Assembly (NCBI GenBank): GCA_963576735.1
Contig: OY755170.1
Location: 27,202,875-27,266,874 of the forward strand
Length of the DNA stretch: 64,000 nt
From: Bedellia somnulentella
Taxonomy: Eukaryota; Arthropoda; Insecta; Lepidoptera; Bedelliidae
Direction of reading: 5' to 3'
The notes beneath the pieces are model-generated. The model did no database searches and was not told the DNA's origin. It was given only the letters and a program-made list of their open reading frames with translations. Position numbers and translations under genes: made by a program. Of this stretch, positions 11,654 to 21,421 are shown one piece after another; position 1 is the stretch's first letter; every line of letters starts with the position of its first letter.

Positions 11654-12445
11654 TTTATTTGATTAAAATGACACGATTTTAATTTTCTTATTATCTATAT
11701 TAACTTACACATCTCCCAAATTGAATTTGTAATTGTTCTCCCCGGGAACCAAACCTTTGACGCTAGGTCAAGATCCGAACATTCTCACCAGTGAATCAAG
11801 GGGGAAGAGAAAAATATGCTATTTTTCTAAAAAAGAAATTCCCCGACAGCAGATTGATTTGTAAATAAGAAAATTTCTGCGCGTATTAAGGGCCCCTTGT
11901 ACCGCAAATGCTGTTTTTAAAACCAATATTGCATCAGTAAAAATCTACGGAAAGTTCTGAAAAAAATATATGTTTCAGTTTTGAATCTTCCAAAGTGTGA
12001 TTAATTTACAGTTACACAATCAGATGAACTTTGCTCGATAGAAAAAAGGCTCTAAATTACCTCTTTTTATAAAACATTTTGGATATTGTGTCTAAAATAA
12101 TAAACAAATCGACCTTATTTTTACACCAATCTTTATATAATTCCTTTTTATTTAAAGAATATCATAGAGGTGAATGTTATAGTTTCATTTTCCAATTTAC
12201 ATTGCCTAAGTACCCATTAATATACGAGCGACACACCCCTCACCGGGGGTTACCGCGCTTCGTCAGTGTCAGTCGTCGGGTAGCGCTTATCGACGTCGGA
12301 CCTGTGCCAGTACTGCTCCCGTCCAGCGCGCGACGTGTGACGGGTACACTACAAGTACGTTTCGGCTCGCGCATGAAGGGTTCCGTACTAATTTTTAGTC
12401 TGTTGTAGTTGTTTCATAAATCCATGAGATTTTATTCTTGCTTTT

Positions 12446-12814
12446 TATTTTATTTATTTATTTATTTATTCAAGGCACACCAACAGCATTATAACATAGA
12501 TTGCATTCACATTCATTTTAAAGTCTTGGTCAGTTATAATGCCAACAACAGTGCACACAGCATTGACAATATTATAACTTAAAGATATAACTAAAAATTT
12601 GATTAAAAACTATAATAAAATAAAACTAAAATTAATTAGAATTCCCAACATTAATAGTAAATTACAAACAAAAAAAATAATAAAATAAAAAATAAAGTGA
12701 TAATACCAAAACATTTGTAAATTTGTATTTAATAAGAAGTTAAATAATGAAAAAATAATAATAATAATTGACTAATTAATTTCAGGCACCAACTGCCTAC
12801 ATTTTTGGGGTACA
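12446..12814 (-). mobile_element. Retroelement 3' fragment with 7-bp target duplication
   Basis: TGCTTTT is duplicated at 12439-12445 and 12815-12821, and the paralogous empty site is at about 35671-35682. Read on the minus strand, the 369-bp insert ends in TGTTGGTGTGCCTTGAATAA followed by an AAATA-repeat tail, as in LINE 3' ends. It carries no ORF. Confidence 0.8.
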
Positions 12815-12946
12815 TGCTTTTGGGGTAGTTCTGATGAAAAGTATTGCTTAATTCGGAATTCTAACCATAAAGGGCTATGGTAACTAAATAGTCCACAGTA
12901 CGTGCCAGCATTTAAATAAATATTGCTAAACACGTTATTTTCAATT

Positions 12947-13430
12947 CGGTATGCAAAGTTTTACAAAAGTGGTGCTGATTACGAAACCATTTCGAGATAT
13001 TATGTTTTTAAAACATATTTTCTTGAAATTAAATCAAACAAAGCTAAGGTAACCGTTATTTTATCCAAAAACTGTAACAGTATTTGACCTTCAGTGTTAT
13101 TTCAAAGACATTTGTTTTTGCAAGTTTTTTAATAAAATATCGGAAATAATAGGTTTCTTTAGTATAATATCGTAACAATTTAATTTGAGATCACAAATTC
13201 GTGAAATGTTTTGCAATAAGCAAAATAATTATCAAACATTTCGCTATAATTGCATGTCGCTACGTGATATTTTCGATTGATGACGTCATTAAGTACAAAA
13301 CTTGAACAATCTTTAAAAAATCATAACTTTGCAATTACTCATTTTAAATGAAAAATATTCAAATTAGTTTTTCGTGTTTGCTATCGAATAAAAATATTTA
13401 ATAAATACCAAAAAAAAACTTTGCATACCG
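12947..13430. mobile_element. MITE with 16-bp inverted ends and AATT target duplication
   Basis: The ends are CGGTATGCAAAGTTTT and its complement, flanked by AATT (12943-12946 and 13431-13434). The empty site TTTTCAATTAGTGAG is present in the paralogous copy near 35800. No coding capacity is seen in 484 bp. Confidence 0.85.
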
Positions 13431-13583
13431 AATTAGTGAGTTTTTTTCGTAAAATGCATTATACCTTTAAATATATAAAATACGAATAATTTAGCGTTTT
13501 GCGTTTTCTTAGGTGTCTAGATTTTAAGGCTAGTGTGACTTCACTTGTTTGTAGTGATAGATGTAAGAGATATCATTTCTTGA

Positions 13584-13845
13584 CGACGTGATAGCTCAAT
13601 GGGTAGAACACCGGTTATCGTGCAAACACCAATTTGTCTTTTCTAAAGACATATGTGTGGTTAATTTATCACGGTTGTTAACGGTGAGGGAAAACATCGT
13701 GAGGAAACCCACATAGTTGTCGTTGTTGTACTTAGTCATGTGAATGACAGTGAATTCGTACAAAACGGCGATAGGCCTGCCTTTATCACGTGAGTACACT
13801 ATCCATGCAAAATGTGGGTACTCTGAACACCAGGTGACACAGTCA
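13584..13845 (+). mobile_element. SINE-A copy 2
   Basis: The head GTGATAGCTCAATGGGTAGA is followed by a body nearly identical to the copy at 41209. The B-box region is deleted after CCGGTTATCGTGCAA. It ends at GAACACCAGGTGACAC, without the 3' tail. Confidence 0.75.
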
Positions 13846-14782
13846 AAATATTGTAAAATAATGGATAATTAGTGATGCGACTCCACATCGTCCAACAATC
13901 ACTAAGATGGCTTCAAAAGACAGAAGTTGCCTCTAATGTTACCTTTATATACACCGTTATTAAATAAACTGTATGAAAAATAAGGAATTCAACCCCAAAA
14001 ATAATGAATATAAAATATTATCTACGCGGGCAAAGGCAAAAAGCTAGTAATCTATATACGTAATTGTCCTTAATTGTTTTCAAACTTGACAACTTGATAT
14101 TACAAATTTGTTAGTCAGCGTTGTACTACCATTCAAATGACATTGGAATCTATTTTCAAACCGATCTCTACATTCGCTACTTTTGTTCTGTTTGCGATTT
14201 AAATATTTAATTCTTGATAACAGACCTGATCTTTTTCTATGTCCTGAACCCTTCGTAGAAAGGCCAATTATATTTAAAATTTCTTTTAATTTCATAAAAT
14301 TATCTTTACGTACAATCAAACGTAGGACTCTAACATATACTTAAAAACCTTAGAAAATTGATATGTATTCGCCGGGGTTAAAAAATGCTTTTATTAAAGG
14401 GTTCTAGTTGTTCAAATTTTACTTAGATTAAAGTGAGTTATTTAAACGTAAAGGCTACGCCATCGTAGCATGTTAAGACTACGAAAGCCGATAATGAGAC
14501 TTACCTACTACGACGTTAAATGACTACGACCACACGCGTCTATTATACTCCTACCATTTTTTAACTGATGGTGGTTAAGGCAGTTACTAGAGCAAGTTAA
14601 ATACGATTGCGAATACGACTAACCTGCTGCTTGCGCAGGTTACTCGCTCATACACGGGGAAAATAACTTGCACAAGTGAAAACACAAGTTACTTGCCTAT
14701 GACACTTGCAGTATAATATTAGTTTTTTATTGGTGAAATTATCATAAAAAATATATCACTCTGCATATACGTATCTACATAC
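13846..14782. other. AT-rich interval with a Lep1/Helitron-like 3' end
   Basis: At 14020-14050 the sequence CTACGCGGGCAAAGGCAAAA leads to AGCTAGT, the CTAG-type terminus with a short GC hairpin found in Lep1/Helitron-like lepidopteran repeats. The rest shows nothing recognisable. Confidence 0.45.
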
Positions 14783-14965
14783 ATACATTACAAGCGCCGT
14801 CAGTCCCCATTGGGGTAGGTAGAGATTGTTGATCGCTTCTTCATTCTGACAAATCTCTCTAGTTTCATTTATATCCATAAATCATTTCATACACGTACTT
14901 TTATTCATATTCTTAATCTTCATACTTTGGACGCCTGTCTTTTTAAGTACATTTTCTAGTTGATC
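14783..14965 (-). mobile_element. RTE-type LINE 3' end
   Basis: The minus strand reads through a CTCTACCTACCCCAATGGGG block and GGCGCTTGTAATGTATGTAT, the 3' module of the family at 16261-16682. It is degenerate, with frame breaks. Confidence 0.65.
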
Positions 14966-15124
14966 TTAATATCCTTCTAAAGCCGTCCTCTACAGACATT
15001 TACTATTATCCATCTTATTACAATATCATCTTTCACAATTTTTATCTGTACCTAGGTTAGCATATCTTTAGTATTTGCATTTTTTCAATTATTTTTATCA
15101 CAGCTTTTGTAAAATAAAGGATAA

Positions 15125-15805
15125 TTTTAGCGGCTTGAGCTACTTTGTGGCTAGTCTCTAGCCACATCGCCCAAAATTTTTTTAGACACCTAAACCCTCA
15201 GTCAGCTTTTACAGATACCCATGGGGAGAAATGTGTTGGTGTTATCATAAGCAAAATCCATGCAGCAAAATATAGAATTTACAATGCAATGGAAATATGT
15301 GAATCAGTATTTCTTAAATGTCAGATGCAGGCTACATCAGGCCGGGCTGTCAGTAGGGAATGAAGGAAATTCGATTGATTTGTAAATATCAGCCATTCAA
15401 AACTGTATATTTGTTTGCAACTGAAATATTTATGCAGCATTTGAATTTAATTATATTACTCATATCTGAATTGCGTGTATTCCGGCGTGATTTTGAGCGA
15501 TGCGGTTGGAGACCCATCACCAACGATACTTTATTTCTATCATATTGTCCATCACCTTGCACGCCACTTTGTCAGAGCCCCGCTTGACAAAGCAAGGTTA
15601 TTTAGTACCCAGAGTTCACCAGGCTCCGGGACGGCGGCACGCTATCGACCAGGCTCACCCCTGGCCACGCATCCATCAGCACGGCAGACTTTGGATTGGT
15701 GTAAGGGCGAAGATGGTAAAAGCCCTGATCCCTTAGTCGACTCTTACGAAACACCCACGGGAAGAGATGGGGTAGTGCTATTCTATGCCGACACTACACA
15801 GCCAA
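15125..15805. mobile_element. Cluster of SINE-B fragments in both orientations
   Basis: There is a minus-strand remnant at about 15125-15260, a plus-strand fragment at 15485-15560 (GCGATGCGGTTGGAGACCCA), and a minus-strand 5' end at about 15685-15805 (GTGTAGTGTCGGCATAGAAT). Between the last two lies a GC-rich stretch of about 120 bp (15560-15685) of unknown origin. The overlapping ORFs here are repeat-derived. Confidence 0.55.
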
Positions 15806-16224
15806 ACACAGCCAACTTAGTATATTATACTCTTATTAATTTGGGATTCAATAATCCAAGAGTCAGAATTATATTTTAATAGGGACTAACTTGCTCTGCA
15901 GTCTATGTTCAAAACATTTTATTTATTTATGCATTGATATTTTTATTTATTTATTCATATAATTGTCGACTCACCAGAAACAATACGATCGTTATATTTG
16001 TTTCATGTCTTACACTTTCTGACTGTAACCCTCAGTTGCCCTCACATTCATATTGGTATAAACAGTGTTGATTGTATAATATATCGCGCCATAAACAGGA
16101 TCTTGAAATTTGAGGTTTTCCGTATTTGTGTGTCATGTTGAGAAAACCATTAAATTGCTAAAACTATACATTGAACGTTTGAATTTGTCATATTAGGTTA
16201 AAAACTCAGGTTTTTGTTCCGCAT

Positions 16225-16682
16225 TTTGTTATAAATAAATAGATGTATAAATAAGTAGAAATGAGATCCCTCAGAAAAGTTTGTAATGTAAGGTTATGTG
16301 ATCGTGTGAGGAATGATGTGATTCGTGAAAGGTGTGGTGTAAAAGATGATATTGTAAGAAAGATAGAAAAAGGAATGTTGAGATGGTTTGGGCACATAGA
16401 GAGGATGGATGACAGTAAAGTGGTGAAAAAGATATATAAAGCCAATGTGGAAGGTAATGTTAGTAGAGGACGACCTCGGAGGACACATTTAGATCAAATA
16501 GAAAATGTGCTCAAAAAGGCAGGTGTCCGAAGTACGAAGAATAAAAGAGCATGTATGAAAAGATTGATGGATGTGAATGAAGCTAGAGAGGTTTGCCAGG
16601 ATCGTACAAAGTGGCGATCGATAGTCTCTGCCTACCCCAATGGGAACTAACGGCGTGAGAATATGTATGTATGTATGTAGAT
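16225..16682 (+). mobile_element. RTE-type LINE, 5'-truncated 3' end
   Basis: It contains the last 129 codons of ORF2, a very short 3' region (GGCGTGAGAATATGTATGTA) and a (TATG)n tail. 5' truncation is normal for target-primed LINE insertions. It is nearly identical to 31621-31905, so the family was active recently. Confidence 0.85.
16261..16650 (+). pseudogene. LINE ORF2 C-terminus (RTE-type)
   Basis: The open frame covers 129 residues. Motifs are MLRWFGHIERMD (the post-RT thumb/C-terminal motif of RTE/Jockey-type LINEs), [11 protein letters not shown], and a [12 protein letters not shown] tail ending at TAA. The endonuclease and reverse-transcriptase domains are absent, so the fragment has no function by itself. 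The clade assignment is by motif memory and tentative. Confidence 0.8.
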
Positions 16683-16689
16683 GTATTTA

Positions 16690-18601
16690 AAGTTCTTGTC
16701 AAACTCATCAGAAATTGCAATCAGGTCAGCTCGTCCATTGTTTTTGTCTTCGGCAAACCGTCGTATATTCTAGACCCTGTCTCTCATATCCTGTTGTTGC
16801 TGTCGGCACCGAACTTCGAGACTTATCTGTGCTGTAATATAAAAAGAAACAGTTTACTAATGTTAGATTTTATTTTATTTTTCAGAAAAAAAGGCTTACA
16901 ATCAATTTTTAAATTTCATTGTATATACATTATTATCTGACACTAAAACCCTAAAACATGAATTCAATATCTGAACGAAACACGAAATATAAAGCAATGA
17001 CGTATAACGGTTGTCACTACATATATTACAGCGATTAATAGCGGGATTTAATACAAAATAAACTCTTGTATGTACATGCGTATGTGTGTGCATGACATTA
17101 TGGCGCATTACTGTTTTGACCATTGCCATAAGTAACATTTCACGTATACTCAACTCAACCAAATTAAACGTCTACGAAGGGATAGCAAGGAGCTAATACT
17201 TGAACGTCACGTGATTATTATCTGCGCTCAGTGTTCTGCGTACTAGCACTAGTAGCATGAGGCTTGTATGGAGCGTATGTCACATGAGAAGTGAGATTCT
17301 AACAGATTGCTCATACAAAAAAAACTTTTTTAATGTCTTCGTAGACGCTTGCGATCGTAGTCATTGGTGGACGCCTTAGTAGATCGTTATTGATAGCAGT
17401 ACATAAAATATGCTTAGTCTATAAAAAATGATTCCAATTAACTCCGACTTAGAATCACGGGAGCAAAATACTACATACCCATCAAAACTTTAAATGTTAC
17501 TGATTTAGGATGTATTGTTTAAAAAAAATGGGATTTGCACGGCTTCCAACTAAGAAGCAATGTGAATTTTGACTTTTCTCATTGTTCTTACGAAAATAGC
17601 TGATAACATTGCACCAGAAAAAGGAAGAAAGGTATTAACGTAAAAAAAATGTGTGTTGATTAATGTTGACCAGTAGGTTGTCTACAACATTTATCATCAT
17701 ACACTCATAAAAATTATTTATCATTTTCATATAAAAAACTAAAAAAGTAGCATTTCAAATTAAAATTAAATTATAAATTATTTAAAATGATTCAATTTTA
17801 TTTTAAAATAATCTCTTATTGTGGTGTTTGTTCTAATGTACGAGTTGATGTCATTTGCAATAAGAAGAGCTGCCGCCATCTTGATCTAGTAAAAACATGG
17901 CGGACGGCTAAAGATGGCCGGCGAGGCTTTCCTCGTTGCATATTTTATTAAAAACAAGTAAAGGCAAATAATAGGCAAACTACAAAACTTGTAGTAATTA
18001 TTGTAAGAAAGTTAAATGACACAGAATATAGGTCTGTTATTAAAATTTAATATTTCAATAGCAAATAAGCGAATTTAATTTTCTGTTCTAATATAGGTCT
18101 AGAGGTCACCCTTACAATCGAGAAGTAGTGCAACGTTGTAATTTACATTTATAATTTCACCCTGTCTCAGTTTTACAACGATTTAAAAATAATTGCAACG
18201 TAGACCAAATAGAAAAAAGACATTTATTGTCAGTTCGTATTAGTCCAAGCCGAAGACATATTGTGTCTCAACTCTCACAATGTTTCAGTTTCTACCAATT
18301 CGTAAGGTAAATGAATTTATCATCGTGATTATTAAGCTTATAGACATGCAAAACTGAACTTTGGCTTCTGAAGCGACCGGTTCTGTGCTGCCCTTAGCTT
18401 TTTGCAGCACTGACCATTTGGCCACCACTCCAGAATCTGCGTGCCCCGACGGAAATCTATTCTTTGTGCAATAAAACCTTTAGCGTAGTCTTGATCATTA
18501 ATTAATTGAACATACACTAATATGACTAGACCGTTGCAATGCAATTTTCGAGAAGAAACAATAAAAAAATATTTTCATTCATATTAAATTAAATTAATTG
18601 C
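16690..18601. other. Interval with a possible YY1/Pho-site cluster
   Basis: No gene is recognised. CGTCTACGAAG (17169) and CTTCGTAGACG (17337) form an 11-bp inverted pair about 170 bp apart, possibly a small MITE. The GC-rich patch at 17870-17935 is described separately. A SINE-B 5' fragment lies at 18602-18655. Confidence 0.45.
17872..17920. promoter_or_regulatory. Paired YY1/Pho-like motifs
   Basis: GCCGCCATCTTG (17872-17883) and, 10 bases on, AACATGGCGGAC in the opposite orientation, followed by AGATGGCCGG. These match the AAnATGGCGGC core of YY1/Pleiohomeotic sites and often lie in promoters. It is about 3.4 kb upstream of the first recognised nwk exon. The regulatory role is inferred only. 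Confidence 0.3.
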
Positions 18602-18655
18602 CGTGTAGTGTCGGCTTAGAATAACACTTCCTCATTTCAACCCCATCAATTCGAA
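18602..18655 (+). mobile_element. SINE-B 5' fragment
   Basis: GTGTAGTGTCGGCTTAGAAT and a CCTCATTTC block; the element stops after about 55 bp. Confidence 0.55.
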
Positions 18656-18965
18656 ATATATTGAATAGTCAACTTATATTTTCTGATATTCTTTAATTAT
18701 TTCGGGGTAGTGATATATGCAACAACATTTAGGTCAAGAATGGAATATTTTAAAATAGCAGGCGTCTGATCTGTCAATGGTAGAAATAAATGTATGAAAA
18801 GATTGATGAAATTAAAATGGATTGATAGGTTTGTCGGTATCGCAAAAAGTGGCAGTCTTTAGATGGCGGAGTATTTTTAAAGAGGTATAACTTGAAGGTA
18901 AAAGGAAGAAGTAGCTGTTACTGAGTATAAACACAAAGCTACTAAGATCGTTAATTCGAAGTTAA

Positions 18966-19139
18966 AATTCGGCCCCAAATTACGTATCTTTTGCGACTGA
19001 CGATTGTTTTGCAAGTTGCACGATTATCGCTGTCAATGTCATAAATTTGTATGCGATTTGACAGTTTTGACAGCGACAATATTTTAACTTGCGACACAAT
19101 CGCAGTCGCTAAAGATACATAATTAGCTCCCCAATTCTC
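18966..19139. mobile_element. Foldback MITE, about 175 bp
   Basis: The two halves are long imperfect inverted repeats: AATT-CGGCCCCAAATTACGTATC at the left against the complement of GATACATAATTAGCTCCCC at the right. Shared internal blocks are GCGACTG, GCAAGTT and CGCTGTCAA. There is no ORF. Confidence 0.7.
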
Positions 19140-19179
19140 CAATGAAATCCATTAGTGTATCATATTTCATATCGTCTAT

Positions 19180-20240
19180 ACATTGTTAGATAATCGGCTA
19201 ACTTTTAAAAACCATATTACTGCCCTTACATCTAGGCTAAGAAAACTTTTAGCTGTTTTTTATAACATTCGTGATGTGGTTGATCAAAATCTTTTGAGGT
19301 CAATTTACTTTGCATTATGCCAATCTCTTTTGGTTTACTGTATCAGTGTATGGGGTGGGGCTCCAAAAACCGTGCTCCTACCACTAGAAAGAGCTCAGCG
19401 AGCAATACTTAAAGTATGTTGCTACCTGCCTCGATACCATCCAACACAGGCACTTTATGAACTTACACAGGTGCTTACAGTCAGAAAACTTTTTATTTAT
19501 AGACTGATGGTTAGACAAATCCATATTGCCCCTCCACAAACTTATGATCCATTACGTCGCAATAGTTACAATGTTTATAGAAGCAAATATATTTACAAAA
19601 CAAGTTTCTCGCGAAGATTTCCGGGTTTCCTTGGTGGACATATATATAATAAACTAAATAGATCTTGCCATATCCACGCCCTCGATAAAATAGAATTTAA
19701 GAAATGTATACAGGAATACCTAATGAATCTGACATATCTAAATACAGAAGCTCTTTTGGAATAAAAATTAGTAATATGTTTTTGTTTTTTAATTAATTAT
19801 CTGTGATGATGTTTTTCATTTATTTTGTTCACATTGTCCATTATGCGTTTATATTAATTGATTCATTATTATTATTTCTTTGTTATTATTATAATTACTT
19901 TAGGACATTTCAATTATTTAATCAAATTTTATATCATAATGTTATTGAAGTTGTAAATTAGTTTATCTTTATTTTATCAAAATTACCATTATTTCCAACC
20001 GATAGCAATTAAAAGTGTAAATTAATATTTTAAATGATTGTGTAAATACCTATGCAAATGTTAATTTTTGGCATCCTAGCACAGGCCATTGGCTTAGTAG
20101 GATGCTATTGAACTTTAATTTCTGCAACTACAAAGTAAAGTATATAACTATTGTTATAAATTTCATGTCATTTTTAATGTGCAAAAATTGTTAATTGTAT
20201 TATTTGTGGAAATAAACATTTTTATTTATTATTATTATTT
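19180..20240 (+). mobile_element. Jockey/CR1-group LINE, 5'-truncated
   Basis: An ORF2 C-terminal frame (19183-19764) is followed by about 450 bp of 3' UTR with GCATCCTAGCACAGGCCATT and a final TTATTA-rich tail. The 5' end begins inside the post-RT region. No clear target duplication was found. Confidence 0.8.
19183..19764 (+). pseudogene. LINE ORF2 C-terminal fragment (193 residues)
   Basis: The frame opens at LDNRLTFKNHI, the conserved 'LG-LD--L-F--H' motif after the reverse transcriptase, then passes LLVYCISVWGG and a PLERAQRAILKVCCYLPRYH block and ends at TAA. No stops interrupt it, but the catalytic RT and endonuclease domains are missing. The apparent start is a TTG inside the truncated frame, not a real initiation site. 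Confidence 0.8.
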
Positions 20241-20754
20241 ATTATTGAAGACAAACACTTTTCAATACAAGTAATACTACAAAAGACACATATTAGCTAA
20301 AGGGAAACCTCTCTAACATTCCGCTCGTACGGAGCCTTCACTAATGGAACTATATTCATGCTCTTGTGACATTTAAATTGTATTTGTAGCAAGTTGAAAA
20401 GTCTTTCTTACGACAAGCATTGTTTTACGTCCTTTTACTTGGTAGATGGCAGAAGCACGGCGAACTCACTCGCACACAAGCAGCGTCATAAAAAATCGTA
20501 CATCGCGGTATCGAAATGTTTCTCTAGCTAAACATAAATACAAACTCTAAGTTGGTACACAGCAGGGTGTACTGGCCAGTATATCTTTGCTGTTCCCACA
20601 ATATCATATCGTAAGTCGCATAGTGTTCAAAGTATTTTATACAATCCATTTAAATCATCTCGGTAAAAAATTACAGTAAAAATGATTAAAACTGATTTAT
20701 TTTTATTTTCATAATTTGTACGTGTGTTTGAAAGAATATTACTACTATATCTCA
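20241..20754. other. AT-rich interval, nothing recognised
   Basis: No ORF, repeat hallmark or RNA gene is apparent between the LINE tail and the MITE. Confidence 0.5.
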
Positions 20755-21063
20755 GCCGTTCAGAGAATGCGTTCCTGACACCTGTCTGTTAGTCATAATA
20801 AAGTCAACATAAAGCGCTGACATAACCTTGTAATAGCGTAGTATAGATTTAGAAAAATATTGTTTACCAAGTTATTTGACACTCAGTTTGGCACAAAATT
20901 ATATCATTCATTGATTATTGATATAATAATGTTGTTTTAATGCTCATCCATTCTTAAAATGGTAAACAACCAGCAAAACTATGTTAATCGTAACTGCAAC
21001 GCCACTACAAAGTTACGTCGTTAGTTCAATCGCGACGTGTCAGGAACGCATTCTCTGAACGGC
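20755..21063. mobile_element. MITE with perfect 27-bp inverted ends
   Basis: GCCGTTCAGAGAATGCGTTC at 20755 is mirrored by the complement ending at 21063. The 27 bp match perfectly, and similarity continues weakly outwards to TATA on both sides. It is about 309 bp with no ORF. It ends 214 bp before the first recognised nwk exon. Confidence 0.85.
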
Positions 21064-21277
21064 CGAACTATAAATGTCAAAAACATAATCACCGAGACAA
21101 TGTCGAATAAGGGTATTTCTCAAAGTGGTTGTTGGACCATATTTTATTTTACAAAATTTTACACCAGTCAATATCCTGCTGAGGAATTATTAATTCTGTA
21201 GTTTATTTCAGAAGTACTTGTATGCATGCATATTCTTTTACAATATTTTAATTATGTCCTATGTTTGTTTGTTTCAG

Positions 21278-21421
21278 AGTAACTACACCAAGTTTCTGAA
21301 GAACCTGCACTCGGAGCAGATCTCGAAGCTCCACGCCAAGAACCAGCACGAGTGCGACCTGCTCGAGGATCTGCGCAGCTTCGTCATCAAGCGTTCCGCC
21401 ATCGAGAAGTCCTACTCCGAG
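21278..21421 (+). CDS. nwk: nwk exon 1 of those found (F-BAR start)
   Basis: Acceptor TTTGTTTCAG, 48 codons, phase 0 at both ends, donor GTGGGT. It encodes the first F-BAR helix ([26 protein letters not shown]). There is no start codon in frame, so at least one exon lies upstream. Confidence 0.95.

Larger units (their letters stand above)
11880..13583 (+). repeat. Repeat family P, copy 1 (with two later insertions)
   Basis: Homologous to 35155-35985: both start at GCCCCTTGTACCGCAAATG, pass through a GC-rich block with GAAGGGTTCCGTACTA, and end with GGCTAGTGTGACTTCACTTG and TAAGAGATATCATTTCTT. The two precise extra blocks in this copy (12446-12814 and 12947-13430) are younger insertions, shown by the uninterrupted sequence in the other copy. 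The ORF at 12079-12408 lies inside the repeat, and I see no known domain in it. The element class is unknown; a non-autonomous DNA element is likely. Confidence 0.75.

Noticed and set aside
12079..12408. 109-residue protein gene
   Set aside because: It lies in repeat family P, has no recognisable domain, and the frame is not kept in the copy at 35155.
15475..15879. 134-residue ORF
   Set aside because: It runs across SINE-B fragments in opposite orientations, and no domain is seen.
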